Shown here: in pieces, positions 1 to 9,216 of the stretch | Position numbering within the stretch: the stretch's first letter is position 1 | Layout of the letters: the number at the start of each line of letters is the position of its first letter | From: Candidatus Aenigmatarchaeota archaeon | GTDB taxonomy: Archaea > Aenigmatarchaeota > Aenigmatarchaeia > QMZP01 > QMZT01 | DNA: 64,000 bases | NCBI GenBank assembly: GCA_016932735.1 | Contig: JAFGCI010000004.1 | Coordinates: 1-64,000 of the forward strand | Direction of reading: 5' to 3' | Program-made: the position numbers and the translations under genes | Notes under the pieces: model-generated | Told to the model about the DNA's origin: nothing | The model's database searches: none | Seen by the model: the letters and a program-made list of their open reading frames with translations, nothing else

Positions 1-476
1 CCTTCAACCTTGGTCGGAAGCTCTGCATCTACATCAACTCTTCCGTCAAAGATGTTCACAGTAAGTACCATTTTTCTGATATCAAATTCCGCTCCCTTTC
101 CATAGAAGTCTTCGTTGTTCTCAAGGTTGTCTGTTATGTAGGACCTTATTCCGCTTTCAAGCTGCTTCTTAACATCCGGAGCCATGTTGTTGGAACATGC
201 CTGCCAGACCGGAACTGTCAGACCGCCGTATTCGACATTCGTCACCTGGCTCCCGTCAAGGTATCCGCCGTTATCGTATATCCTGTTTATGTTTTCTATC
301 GTCGCGGTCCTGACAAGGTTCATCACGGAGTCCCTGATGAGCTTGCTCTGCTCGGTCTGTCCGACTCCGGGAAGAATATCGGTTGCCTCCGGAGAAAGCA
401 CGAAATATGCAGCCAGAACTCCTATTATTACAAAAACAAGGATTGCTATAATCTCTATCTGGCCTTTGGACTGCAT
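1..476 (-). CDS. prepilin-like surface protein, partial (C-terminus beyond window)
   Basis: An open frame on the minus strand runs without a stop from an ATG at 476 to the window edge (158 codons visible). The N-terminus MQSKGQIEIIAILVFVII is a short basic stretch, then Gly-Gln-Ile-Glu, then a hydrophobic helix, as in archaeal class III (prepilin-type) signal sequences. The visible part is clearly paralogous to the N-terminus of the next gene (532-3840): both have LIRDSV about 45 residues in, then an Asn/Tyr-rich GGxxD stretch, a W-x-A-C motif and DFYGK or EFYGK. It is therefore probably a tandem duplicate within one surface-protein operon. Function is unknown; membrane anchoring or pilus-like assembly is inferred. 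Confidence 0.75.
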   Translation of the reverse strand, partial: MQSKGQIEIIAILVFVIIGVLAAYFVLSPEATDILPGVGQTEQSKLIRDSVMNLVRTATIENINRIYDNGGYLDGSQVTNVEYGGLTVPVWQACSNNMAPDVKKQLESGIRSYITDNLENNEDFYGKGAEFDIRKMVLTVNIFDGRVDVDAELPTKVE

Positions 477-531
477 ATAGTATTATTTGCAAGGATTCCT
501 TATATTTATTAAATAGATTATCAGCTCATGT

Positions 532-3500
532 TCAGGAATTTGGATTGCATGCATCGCAGTATTCTATCCTGAAGTCTGAATATTTTATCGAGCCTCGGCC
601 TTTGAATTCTGTTGACAGGAATTCAATAATCTGTTTATCGTCGGAACAGGCCAGTCCTGACAAATCGACCGATATGTCATTAAGTATCCCCGACGCGTCA
701 AAACTGCTTTTGGTTGTGCCTATTGTAATGTTCACATCCCCTTGAGGCAGTCCTTTGAGGTCGTTTGTGATTTTTTCATATGTAGTGGAGGCGTCCGTTC
801 CCGTGTATGAATATCTGTCTGTATAACAGTTAGCTCCGTTATCGCTTGACCATAAACACATAGCCGTCTGCAGGGGAGTTTCTGTCGTAAATGCTATAGT
901 GTAAATTTCTATTCTGTCCGTAGTTTTTGCCTGTCCAGCTACTCCGGAAGGATTCTGGTCTGGAGCTGTTGTTGGCTGCCCATCGCTTAATAGTATAATT
1001 ATATTGCTTTGAGACTGGTTTGCGGCCTTATAAGAGTTCAGCAGATTGCGAGCTTCCGTGATGGCGTCTTTTGTGTATGTAGACTCTCCTGCAGAATAAG
1101 AAGAAACCACATTCTTTAGCGTTTCTGCATTATTCTGATCTGCTATACCAATAATCGGGTAGCTGGTCACCGTGCTTGAGAACCTGACCAATCCCACATT
1201 TATATCAACACCCGAATCAGCTGCAATATGCAATGCGTCTATCGAATCATTGATGGCTCTTTTTATAGCTGCCAAATCTTCGTTTATACTCTGGGATGTG
1301 TCTGTCACAAATATTATTGCTGATTTCTCATCTGACTGTATCAGTTCGGCATCTATTGTTCCCGAACCTAAAATACGGCAGGCGGGCAGTTCAAAAACTG
1401 TTCTTTCATCATCGAATAAAATTGCATAGTTATCTGTGCTTGCCGGGCCGAATTTAAGAGGTCCGTATGAATCCCAGTCAGATTCGCTGCATACCCAGTG
1501 GCAGCTCTCGCAGCAGTTGATGTCCGTTCCGAAATCGCATTGCTCTCCGTAATTTTGAGGATAGTCTCCCGGCTGGTTTCCATCCTGGATAATGGTATCG
1601 CCGCACCATCCGCCGTCCTGATTGCATGTGGAGTTGCACCAGTATTGGTTATCTTCGCTTGTACCCAATCCGCAGTCTGTCAATATATTGAAAGGCTCCC
1701 CATAGTTGCATGAACTGTATTTCTCTTCCATGCTGTCGCATTCCTCCCATCCCAAGTCCCAGATTGTATCTCCGCAGTAATTGCATGTTATGCGGCAGTC
1801 TATTTCTGGCTGCAGAGGGCCTTTGCCCGGACATTCAATGCTTCCGCCCGGTCCACCGGGATCGCATGTTTCGTCTTCCTGGCAATCCCCGTCTCCGCAG
1901 GCTGTTATTATGTAATTTTCACATTGACCTATAAGGAACGGTATGCCTGAATTTATCAGCCGTTCCTGCAGAGCAACTGCCTGGTCCTTTCTGACGGATT
2001 CCGTCAGTTCTGGCAGTGCTGTATAAGGATAATTGAAATAGCCGACGACAACGGGGAAATAGACGCATATTTCTTCATCAAGCTCTTCTATTGTTATTTC
2101 CTGATTAATGTATCCCAGTATTGCGTCGTCCCTTTCTGTATCTGAAACTATTCCGGAGACTTTGTATATTATGGGGTGTATTATGCTCTCGTTCTTTTCA
2201 TGGACAAGATTGTTGTCCTCGTCCCTGTTATCAAGAATAAAATCGCTGTCTTCCTCTGTGAATACGTTTGGCTCTATCGGCTCCCACATCAGTTTTGCTT
2301 CAAGTTTGAATCTCTGTGAATCATGGCCTGTGTATGCGGAAGACCATAGATTATCAATTTCGAATATCTGGTCGGCAGGGATGAATTTCTCAAACCATCC
2401 TTCTGAATTTCTGTTGATGCCAATAACAGGAACTCCGAAATATCTTACAGTAAGGTTGCTTTTGATTTTCTGCAGCCTCACTTCGTAATCCGTGAGATTT
2501 TCCGGCGTAACGAATGTCCCGTTGCTCATAAACCCGTCTTTCCTTACGACAATCTCGCTCATCATACAAGGGACTTTAACTGTGTCTGAAATCAGCAATC
2601 CTGCTTCATTCGTATAGCCCAGGTCGCATTCATAGAAAGTGACGTCTGCATCTTTGATGGGGTTTCCGTTTGTGTCTGTTACCCTTATCTTGAAATCGCA
2701 TTTTGCGTTGTCGATGCACTTAGTTTCATATTCCGTTCTTCCCACAAAAAGTTTGGCCTCACATTCATTGTCTGGTGTGTTGTCTTTGATGCTCGCATAA
2801 ACAGCGAAACGGAAATGCTGGTTCATTATATCATCTTTAACCGCAATAACAACGGGATATTGGAATGAATATGATACTTCATAATTCTCCATGCAGAATG
2901 GGACGAATTTTATTAACGGTTTGGAGATTTTCCTTAGAGTCTCCGGATTGGTTGAAAACTTTTCAGGAAGTTCGTCGTCCCATTCTTCCGGATAATGGAA
3001 AGAGACGTCGATGTCGTAAGATTTTCCGCCTGTCGAATCAAGCTGGAAGAATATGTTGTCAGCAAGTCTGGGAGCTTCGCGGTTCCAGACCAGATGCTTA
3101 ATGATGTATTTTATCATTCTTTTCGTTGCCTCAAGAAATTGCGGTCTTTTGACGACCACCCTTTTCCCGCATTCTGTCAGAACCCCCTTCACAGGTGTCC
3201 ATGACTCGCTTGACCGATTTGACTGTGTCATCGCCATCATTGTAATAAGTTCAAGGAACTTTGTTTCATTTAGCTCGTATGCTAAATTTGATGATAGCTC
3301 CAGAATTTCCTTAAGATTTGAATCGACTGTAACCTCATATTCAGGTGGCATTTCGAATCCTTTGGTTGTAGCGGGGATATAGAATTTGGCAACTACCTTT
3401 TTGTCCTGCAGAATTATTTCAGTTTTAAGTTTTGAAACATCCAGAATTGTGTCCTTTCCATAGAATTCTGTATCCTTTTCAAGGTTTCTTACAATATATT

Positions 3501-3840
3501 CATTAATGCCTCTTGACAACTCGTTTTCTATGTCTGGGACATTAACTGAACCGCATGCAACCCATAAAGGAATTTCAAGACCGGAGAATTTTATGTTGAC
3601 AGTCCCTGTCGTATCAATGAATCCTCCCTGTTCATAAAGTCTTGTCAGCTCCTCTTCTGTTGCAAGACTAAGGAAATTCTTCACCGAATCCCTGATAAGC
3701 CTTTGCTCGTCTGAGAGCATGTTCATCCACGGATCCAACTGGTTTCCGGAAGGCTGGAGAAGGAAAAAAACGGCTATCAGAATCAGGACTACGAATGCCA
3801 CTATTGCGACAAGCTCTATCTGCCCTTTCTTACTTCGCAT
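532..3840 (-). CDS. large surface protein with prepilin-like N-terminus, Cys-rich repeats and vWA domain
   Basis: About 1100 residues. The ATG at 3840 is preferred over the in-frame TTG at 3846 because AGGAGG lies just upstream, and the ATG overlaps the TGA of the upstream gene by one base. Order: basic class III signal-like start (RSKKGQIELVAIVAFVV) and one membrane helix; about 400 residues of unknown fold; a carboxypeptidase-regulatory-like beta domain near residues 375-440; a Cys-rich region around residues 645-785 with CGDG/CGDT...EECD-type repeats, as in Myxococcus Cys-rich repeat families; then a vWA domain from about residue 840 with an intact MIDAS (DTSQS near residue 847, later LLSDG). 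Probably an adhesin-like or pilus-tip protein; metal-dependent ligand binding is inferred. Confidence 0.8.
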   Translation of the reverse strand: MRSKKGQIELVAIVAFVVLILIAVFFLLQPSGNQLDPWMNMLSDEQRLIRDSVKNFLSLATEEELTRLYEQGGFIDTTGTVNIKFSGLEIPLWVACGSVNVPDIENELSRGINEYIVRNLEKDTEFYGKDTILDVSKLKTEIILQDKKVVAKFYIPATTKGFEMPPEYEVTVDSNLKEILELSSNLAYELNETKFLELITMMAMTQSNRSSESWTPVKGVLTECGKRVVVKRPQFLEATKRMIKYIIKHLVWNREAPRLADNIFFQLDSTGGKSYDIDVSFHYPEEWDDELPEKFSTNPETLRKISKPLIKFVPFCMENYEVSYSFQYPVVIAVKDDIMNQHFRFAVYASIKDNTPDNECEAKLFVGRTEYETKCIDNAKCDFKIRVTDTNGNPIKDADVTFYECDLGYTNEAGLLISDTVKVPCMMSEIVVRKDGFMSNGTFVTPENLTDYEVRLQKIKSNLTVRYFGVPVIGINRNSEGWFEKFIPADQIFEIDNLWSSAYTGHDSQRFKLEAKLMWEPIEPNVFTEEDSDFILDNRDEDNNLVHEKNESIIHPIIYKVSGIVSDTERDDAILGYINQEITIEELDEEICVYFPVVVGYFNYPYTALPELTESVRKDQAVALQERLINSGIPFLIGQCENYIITACGDGDCQEDETCDPGGPGGSIECPGKGPLQPEIDCRITCNYCGDTIWDLGWEECDSMEEKYSSCNYGEPFNILTDCGLGTSEDNQYWCNSTCNQDGGWCGDTIIQDGNQPGDYPQNYGEQCDFGTDINCCESCHWVCSESDWDSYGPLKFGPASTDNYAILFDDERTVFELPACRILGSGTIDAELIQSDEKSAIIFVTDTSQSINEDLAAIKRAINDSIDALHIAADSGVDINVGLVRFSSTVTSYPIIGIADQNNAETLKNVVSSYSAGESTYTKDAITEARNLLNSYKAANQSQSNIIILLSDGQPTTAPDQNPSGVAGQAKTTDRIEIYTIAFTTETPLQTAMCLWSSDNGANCYTDRYSYTGTDASTTYEKITNDLKGLPQGDVNITIGTTKSSFDASGILNDISVDLSGLACSDDKQIIEFLSTEFKGRGSIKYSDFRIEYCDACNPNS

Positions 3841-6341
3841 CAGCAAACCTCCTGATAGTTAAGCCTGTATATATTCTGTGCCGAGCCGTAATTGAATATG
3901 AATTCATAGAGACCATCACAAGATGATGTGGGATCCTCTATTTTTAAAAGCAAATCTGCCGGCTGCTGGAATATTCCATAAGATTGTCCAAATTCCATTC
4001 TGTTGACAACTCCGCCTCTATCAGCATTGAATATTTCAACCACATTCACGAACCCCGTTAAGTTCTGGAACTTCTCGAAATTATATGATATAGTAATCAT
4101 CTCGTCACCACATATGGTATCCCCTATGTTCAGTAAATTGCCACTCGAATCGTTGAATGCTATATAAGCTTCCGGTTTTGGCGGGAAAAGGCTCGACATT
4201 CCTATTGCAGCCGCATTCCCTGTTGCCAAATCGTTTATGAAATCCTGGTATGCGCTTGCATAAGATGTCATTGACATTTGCTGCTCCATCATCGCCTGCA
4301 TTCTCGCATTTGTATAGATTGATGTCAATTCCAGTATCTCCTGATTAACAAAAAATATAAGAAGCGTCAATAATGCTGATGCGAACAACAACATCGTCTG
4401 CAGCCAACCCCATATTCCGACAGGGGGTACTATTGAAGATGCTGTAAGGGATGAGCAAATTGCTGGGAGAGTGCCTGTTATTGCCAGAGCTATCAGGGCA
4501 AGGCAGGTTCCGCATTTGGCAAGCTGCCAGGGGGTTGGGTTGTTAAAGACGCCTGCACACCCACATGCTCCTGCAGAAGCCAATTCTGTTGCGACACATT
4601 TTAAGAATTCGGGGTCTTTTACAACTTCACCAAAGCTGTAATCTTCTTTCAGAGGTTCGAAAGACGCTTCAAAGTCTGGGTTGTTCTCAAAATCATTGAG
4701 TGCGTTTATATTCTCAGTATAACCTTTCTCCATTACCTTTAAGACGCAGTTTCCAACTGCAGGCCCGTACTGGCCAATTAACTGGAATATACTGTCCAGA
4801 GCTTCGAAAAACTTTCCGAATTTCAGATCCTGTGGTATTGGCAGGATATCTCTGGCGAATTTAAGAAGATCGTTTTTTGTGTTACCTTTTTTTAGAAGAT
4901 CCTTGAAATCTGCAATCATGCCGCAGCAGCATTTCATTGTGGTTATCATGTCCAGTGCTTTGTTTATGTAATCTACATATTTCTCATACTCTTTCAACTC
5001 TTCCTTTTTCTTTTCAAGTTCTTCCAATGTCGATGTTGAAGCATCTCTGTAATTGCCGGTATAGCTGACAGTAATCGCCGAGCTGACCGTTCCGAATGTG
5101 TTTATGTATTGCGTCTGGAATGATATGTTGATTTTAGACGAGCCGCTGAAAGATTCAGAGTCTGGTGGATTCTCAGTTAAATTCATTCTTGGCAAAAAAA
5201 TATTGCATATAAAAGTCTGCTCCGAGTCAGTTACAGAATTCTGTTTGCACGACATTTGTGTGAAATTTTCTTCATCAATTCTGTATTTGTAGGCAAATGT
5301 TTTGACTTTGGATATTCTGTTGCCTGTGAGTCTTACTGACATCTCTCTCTGTGGACTGTCTGGCACGCAGTCTCCGTCCCCCCCGGAGATGTCGGAAACT
5401 ATCTGGCAGCTTACGCTTCCTATTGAGGAAACCTGTAATTTCAAATTCAGTTCCTCTTTAATTGTGATGGCCTGGAAGGTGTCATTTATTTTGAAGTCTT
5501 CATTCCCTGCGGTTATCGTGATGGGAAAGTTGAGGCCTTCGGTGCACTCTTCAAATGCCAGGGACGGTACCCTGAGGATGCATGAATAGATATTGTCCTT
5601 GCTCCCCGTGGTTATGTCACCCTCCGTGACGAGATAGCAGTCAATGCTCTCTTCCCCGTATTTCTTTGTTCCGTTTACAACGAAGCCCCAGTCGATGTCG
5701 TTCCCGAACGTTTCAGCATGATAAACTGTGATTAGAGCTTCCAAGTCGCTCCCGAGAAGGCAGTTGACTTCGGAGATGCCGAAGCTCTGTATATGCATCG
5801 ATGTGTCAGTTTCAGTCGATATGATTGCAGATTCCTTCATCAGGCTCAGCGTCTGGGGTCCGCGGGATGACTTTATAGTTACAGAAAGTGTAAATACCAT
5901 CGCCGGCTGGGGCGGTGGGCATGTCATCAGCTTGTCGTTGATAAAGCTCTCAACATCAAGAGAGCACTCTATCTGAGAATTGCTTATCAGGTTTTTGGTG
6001 GGACTGCAGGTCAATATATCCGACACGTCAAAAAGCTGATTCCCGACAACTATTGTTCCTGTTATTGCCTCGATGTCATAGCTGTCCGTATAGGCATAAT
6101 TGTCCACAAAAACCGTGAACCTTTCGTACTTTTCTCCGTCGCATTTCAGCGGTTCAAAGTCGTCGCTGGACGATATCTCAAGAGTCGTTGCAATCGGCGA
6201 GAAGCTTATGGTTTTTTCATATCCTGTTTTAAGGTTCACGTAATTGCTTATCTCCCCTGCAAATGCAAAAGGCAGGCATATAATAAGGTATGCTGAGAAA
6301 ACTGCAAGAAACGTAAAGATGTAATTATAAAGGTTTTTCAT
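3840..6341 (-). CDS. large secreted Cys-containing membrane-anchored protein, function unknown
   Basis: 833 residues with a Sec-type signal peptide (hydrophobic run ending LPFAFAGE), then about 400 residues of beta-rich extracellular sequence with many paired cysteines and N-glycosylation sequons. A Lys/Glu coiled coil follows (LEELEKKKEELKEYEKY), then a Cys-rich helical region (MKCCCG, GACGCAG) and a strong membrane helix near residue 665 (WGWLQTMLLFASALLTLLIF), then a short C-terminal domain. The stop overlaps the start of the vWA protein by one base (TGATG), so the two are probably translated together and may form one surface complex. I recognise no family. An AT-rich divergent promoter region (6342-6482) separates it from the plus-strand gene. 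Confidence 0.75.
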   Translation of the reverse strand: MKNLYNYIFTFLAVFSAYLIICLPFAFAGEISNYVNLKTGYEKTISFSPIATTLEISSSDDFEPLKCDGEKYERFTVFVDNYAYTDSYDIEAITGTIVVGNQLFDVSDILTCSPTKNLISNSQIECSLDVESFINDKLMTCPPPQPAMVFTLSVTIKSSRGPQTLSLMKESAIISTETDTSMHIQSFGISEVNCLLGSDLEALITVYHAETFGNDIDWGFVVNGTKKYGEESIDCYLVTEGDITTGSKDNIYSCILRVPSLAFEECTEGLNFPITITAGNEDFKINDTFQAITIKEELNLKLQVSSIGSVSCQIVSDISGGDGDCVPDSPQREMSVRLTGNRISKVKTFAYKYRIDEENFTQMSCKQNSVTDSEQTFICNIFLPRMNLTENPPDSESFSGSSKINISFQTQYINTFGTVSSAITVSYTGNYRDASTSTLEELEKKKEELKEYEKYVDYINKALDMITTMKCCCGMIADFKDLLKKGNTKNDLLKFARDILPIPQDLKFGKFFEALDSIFQLIGQYGPAVGNCVLKVMEKGYTENINALNDFENNPDFEASFEPLKEDYSFGEVVKDPEFLKCVATELASAGACGCAGVFNNPTPWQLAKCGTCLALIALAITGTLPAICSSLTASSIVPPVGIWGWLQTMLLFASALLTLLIFFVNQEILELTSIYTNARMQAMMEQQMSMTSYASAYQDFINDLATGNAAAIGMSSLFPPKPEAYIAFNDSSGNLLNIGDTICGDEMITISYNFEKFQNLTGFVNVVEIFNADRGGVVNRMEFGQSYGIFQQPADLLLKIEDPTSSCDGLYEFIFNYGSAQNIYRLNYQEVC

Positions 6342-6482
6342 ATATGAATATTTGTCCTGTCTCTCTTATATTGGATATATTTAGATGGTTGTTTTCGTTC
6401 TTGATATATCAATATAAATCTCTTTTCATAATCATTAAAAACGCGCCACGCAAAAATAATCGGTATTTTGCGTGGAATTCCC

Positions 6483-7643
6483 ATGTGCTGTGATTTGATG
6501 GAAAAAAAGGATGCCAAACACGTTGATTCTCCTCAGAAAACCGGAACCGTCGCAGCCGATGAAAGGGAGAATGAAAGGAAGGAAAGGATTGAACTGATAA
6601 AGAAATTCACGAACAGTATTGTAAAAAAGCACAAGTCTCTGATACGTTCCGTCGTCCTGTTTGGCTCGACTGCAAGGGAGCAATGGAGGAGCGAGTCGGA
6701 TATTGACATATTCGTTATACTTGACGATACTAAAACAAAAATTTCTCCTCATATGAAAGACGATATTGAGCATGATTTCGAAAGGATTGCGAAGGACCTT
6801 TCACCTCTCATGGCAATACAGTCGCCATACCTTCTGACCGAATTCTGGAATATGGTCAGGACAGGGAACCCTATAATCTATAATTTTGTCAGGGAAGGCG
6901 TTCCAATCTATGACAAGGACATATTCCTTCCAATCAAGAAACTTCTCCAGATGGGCGAGATAAAGCCGTCTCAGGAAGCCGTTGAGAAATATCTGGAGAG
7001 GGCTCCGAAAAGGCTCAGGAGGATTGAAACATCAAAGATGTATATGGTCGCCGAGGACTGTTACAATTCCATGATTGAATCCGGGCATGCTGTCCTTATG
7101 TTCATGGGAAAGATGCCTCCAAGGCCGAATGAAGCCGCTGACGCGCTCAGGAAACATCTTGTCGAGGAAGGGCTTCTCGAAAAAGAGTACGCAGACTGGC
7201 TTGGAGAGATAATAAATATAAGAAAAGAAGTGGAGCATAAGAGGATGAAGAGGATTCCGGGCCAGGACATAGACCTCTGGCTTGACAGGACCGACAAGTT
7301 CATCAAGAGGATGGAAAAGGTCATTGTGAAGATAGAGCTCATAAAAAGAGAGAATATAGTCAGGAAGTCTTATTCAATCATGGAGGAAACAATCGAAACG
7401 CTTCTCGATTCTGCGGAAGCAGAGACTGCGAAGGGTGAAAGTTTGAGAGATGTTTTCAAGAAGAATCTTGTCGATAGGGGGCTCGTTTCTGCAGAATATC
7501 TCCAGATATATGACAATGTTTCCGGTATGAAGAAGAGCATCGATGCCGGAAAGGTCATTGACGTTCCGAAAGAGAGCATAATGAAAGGGCGCGAGGACGT
7601 CAGAAAATTCATACGGATTGTCGGAAAGGTTCTGAAGAAATAG
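6483..7643 (+). CDS. fused MNT nucleotidyltransferase - HEPN domain protein
   Basis: The N-terminal nucleotidyltransferase of the minimal (MNT) type shows LFGSTARE near residue 60 and SESDIDIFV about 12 residues later, which are the GS and DxD elements of the polymerase-beta fold. A helical HEPN-like domain follows near residues 170-255 with IRKEVEH, fitting the Rx4H catalytic motif. A second helical segment at the C-terminus (about 300-385) resembles a HEPN repeat but lacks Rx4H. MNT and HEPN usually form a two-gene toxin-antitoxin pair, with MNT adenylylating HEPN; here they are one polypeptide. Start is uncertain: ATG 6483, ATG 6498 and an upstream TTG are all possible, with no clear Shine-Dalgarno site. 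Confidence 0.75.
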   Translation: MCCDLMEKKDAKHVDSPQKTGTVAADERENERKERIELIKKFTNSIVKKHKSLIRSVVLFGSTAREQWRSESDIDIFVILDDTKTKISPHMKDDIEHDFERIAKDLSPLMAIQSPYLLTEFWNMVRTGNPIIYNFVREGVPIYDKDIFLPIKKLLQMGEIKPSQEAVEKYLERAPKRLRRIETSKMYMVAEDCYNSMIESGHAVLMFMGKMPPRPNEAADALRKHLVEEGLLEKEYADWLGEIINIRKEVEHKRMKRIPGQDIDLWLDRTDKFIKRMEKVIVKIELIKRENIVRKSYSIMEETIETLLDSAEAETAKGESLRDVFKKNLVDRGLVSAEYLQIYDNVSGMKKSIDAGKVIDVPKESIMKGREDVRKFIRIVGKVLKK

Positions 7644-8186
7644 TTACAGACGACCGTCTTTTTTCAAAATTGTTATTATTTTATCGGCTATTTGTTTCTG
7701 GTTTAATTCATCCGTCTTAATTGTATAATCATAGTTTTTTCTGTCAGTGTAGTCGAAATTATAGAATTTCAGCCATCTTTTTCTGTTAGTTTCCTCTCTC
7801 TGTTCCATCGTTCCTCTTGCTTCATTGAAATCCTCGAAACTTTCCTCCTCTCTTTTGTGGCCAAGCCTCCTTTCAACTCTGGTTTTTATGTCAGCTTCAA
7901 GGAATATTTTGACTGCATGAGGTATGAAACACGCCCCCAGCCATGCGTCAACAACGAAGTTTTTCTTCGATTTCCCTACAGCTTCTAGCCTTTCGTCTAT
8001 CATCCTGTCTATGCTGTCGTCTTTGGACTCAAGATCACCAAGCTCTGATATTGTCATTTCCTTTTCCAAAGCGACTTCTCTCTGCGCGTCGCCTGCAGAG
8101 TAATGCCCAAAGCCGATTTTTTTTGCGAGAAGCTTCGCAACAGAACTTTTTCCCGATGCGGCCAGTCCCGTTATCGTGATGATCAT
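7644..8186 (-). CDS. cmk: cytidylate kinase (archaeal type)
   Basis: 180 residues, the usual length of archaeal CMK. It phosphorylates CMP/dCMP with ATP in pyrimidine nucleotide supply. The P-loop is GLAASGKS at residues 7-14. YSAGD and the Arg-rich lid (RVERRLGHKREEE, then ETNRKRW) are typical of this family. The ATG at 8186 overlaps the TGA of the upstream minus-strand gene as ATGA, so the two are probably co-translated. The gene converges on the MNT-HEPN gene with no gap between the stops. Confidence 0.9.
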   Translation of the reverse strand: MIITITGLAASGKSSVAKLLAKKIGFGHYSAGDAQREVALEKEMTISELGDLESKDDSIDRMIDERLEAVGKSKKNFVVDAWLGACFIPHAVKIFLEADIKTRVERRLGHKREEESFEDFNEARGTMEQREETNRKRWLKFYNFDYTDRKNYDYTIKTDELNQKQIADKIITILKKDGRL

Positions 8187-9061
8187 CTTACCATGTCACC
8201 GAATTCCTCTATTATGTCCACAATCTCCTTTTCCTTGTGTGGGACATCGAAAACGAGCGTTCCTTTTATGTTGAATTTCATTATCGTCTTTATTACATAT
8301 TCAAGGCTGAGGTCTGACATCTTAATCGGTTTCTTGCCTATCAGTCCGGAAGGGCCGTAAGCGACTCCCGAGTATATTAGATATGCATTGGAAAGCCACT
8401 GCGGGGTGATTTCTTTTCTGATTGAATTTATTATAAAATCAAAATCGGATAAATCCCTAAGGCCGCCAGCGCCTCTTGCATGTATGTTTCCCCAGTTCAG
8501 GACAGGCTCAGTTGCTCTCGTTCTTTTTATTATGTCAACTATGTCCTCTGTGCTTCCGACTTCTCCTGTTTTTCCTGTTGTTTCAATTCCCATTTTCCCC
8601 TTTATTCTGGTATCGCCTATAATCTCGTTTATCTTGTGGACAACAAGCCTTATTGACTGGTCCTTTGGCATCATTTTGTAGAAATTTGGCGATATTACAA
8701 GGCTTCTCAGGTCCATGACCGAGGCTATGTTTGAGTATATTTTCAACTTGTCATCAAGAAGAGGCTCGTCCGGAAGGGATGTTGCCCGAAGGCTGAGCTC
8801 AATATTATACTTGCTGGCGAGATTCTTTATTTTAATTAGATTGTTGTAATGCTCCTTATAGATATCCTGAATGGTTTCTATGCCGTCGAAAAGCTGCTGG
8901 GGCATTAGGAATGCCCTCAGACCAACCTTGTAAAGCTCTTCAAGAATCGTGAGCACATCTGTGGGTGTTTTGGCTACCGGGATGTCGGCTATACCCTCGG
9001 CTACACCTACTCTCATCCCCAATCTTTCCTGTATTTTCAGATATTTTTTCCTGATAAGCAT
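8183..9061 (-). CDS. TIM-barrel protein of the endonuclease IV / xylose isomerase-like superfamily
   Basis: 292 residues resembling archaeal proteins annotated as deoxyribonuclease IV-like AP endonucleases. Recognisable elements are the metal-site segment MGIETTGKTGEVG (ENTAGxG in endonuclease IV) and VLNWGNIHARG, which aligns with the usual Leu-Asp-x-x-His segment. Several zinc ligands look altered: Asp to Asn before the conserved His, the HxND loop replaced by YSGVAYG, and the C-terminal Glu apparently Asp. AP-endonuclease activity is therefore doubtful and a related isomerase or nuclease role is possible. The gene precedes cmk with a 4-nt overlap. Confidence 0.65.
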   Translation of the reverse strand: MLIRKKYLKIQERLGMRVGVAEGIADIPVAKTPTDVLTILEELYKVGLRAFLMPQQLFDGIETIQDIYKEHYNNLIKIKNLASKYNIELSLRATSLPDEPLLDDKLKIYSNIASVMDLRSLVISPNFYKMMPKDQSIRLVVHKINEIIGDTRIKGKMGIETTGKTGEVGSTEDIVDIIKRTRATEPVLNWGNIHARGAGGLRDLSDFDFIINSIRKEITPQWLSNAYLIYSGVAYGPSGLIGKKPIKMSDLSLEYVIKTIMKFNIKGTLVFDVPHKEKEIVDIIEEFGDMVR

Positions 9062-9185
9062 ATGTGTATTATTTGGTCTAGGAAGTTAAAATAAGGGATA
9101 TACAAATCGATTAATTAATGTAGGGAAATCAAACTTATATATCTTCTGATATATATTTTCTGAAGGTTCTTTCTTATTTTGTTGA

Positions 9186-9194
9186 TTTTTAATA
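9186..9194 (+). promoter_or_regulatory. TATA-like box of the CBS-domain gene
   Basis: TTTTTAATA lies about 25-30 nt before the ATG at 9217, the spacing expected for a leaderless archaeal transcript. Inferred from position and composition only. Confidence 0.4.
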
Positions 9195-9216
9195 CTTGTT
9201 CAGACAAAGAATATTC

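Noticed and set aside
271..492. 73-residue minus-strand frame over the first gene
   Set aside because: The prepilin-like frame from ATG 476 is open to the window edge and is paralogous to the next gene, so this is a shadow frame.
2108..2488. 126-residue plus-strand frame inside the vWA gene
   Set aside because: Antisense shadow with no domain; the vWA frame is clearly coding.
9129..9165. TATATATC...GATATATA palindrome as an operator
   Set aside because: Simple AT alternation common in archaeal promoter regions; no supporting second copy.
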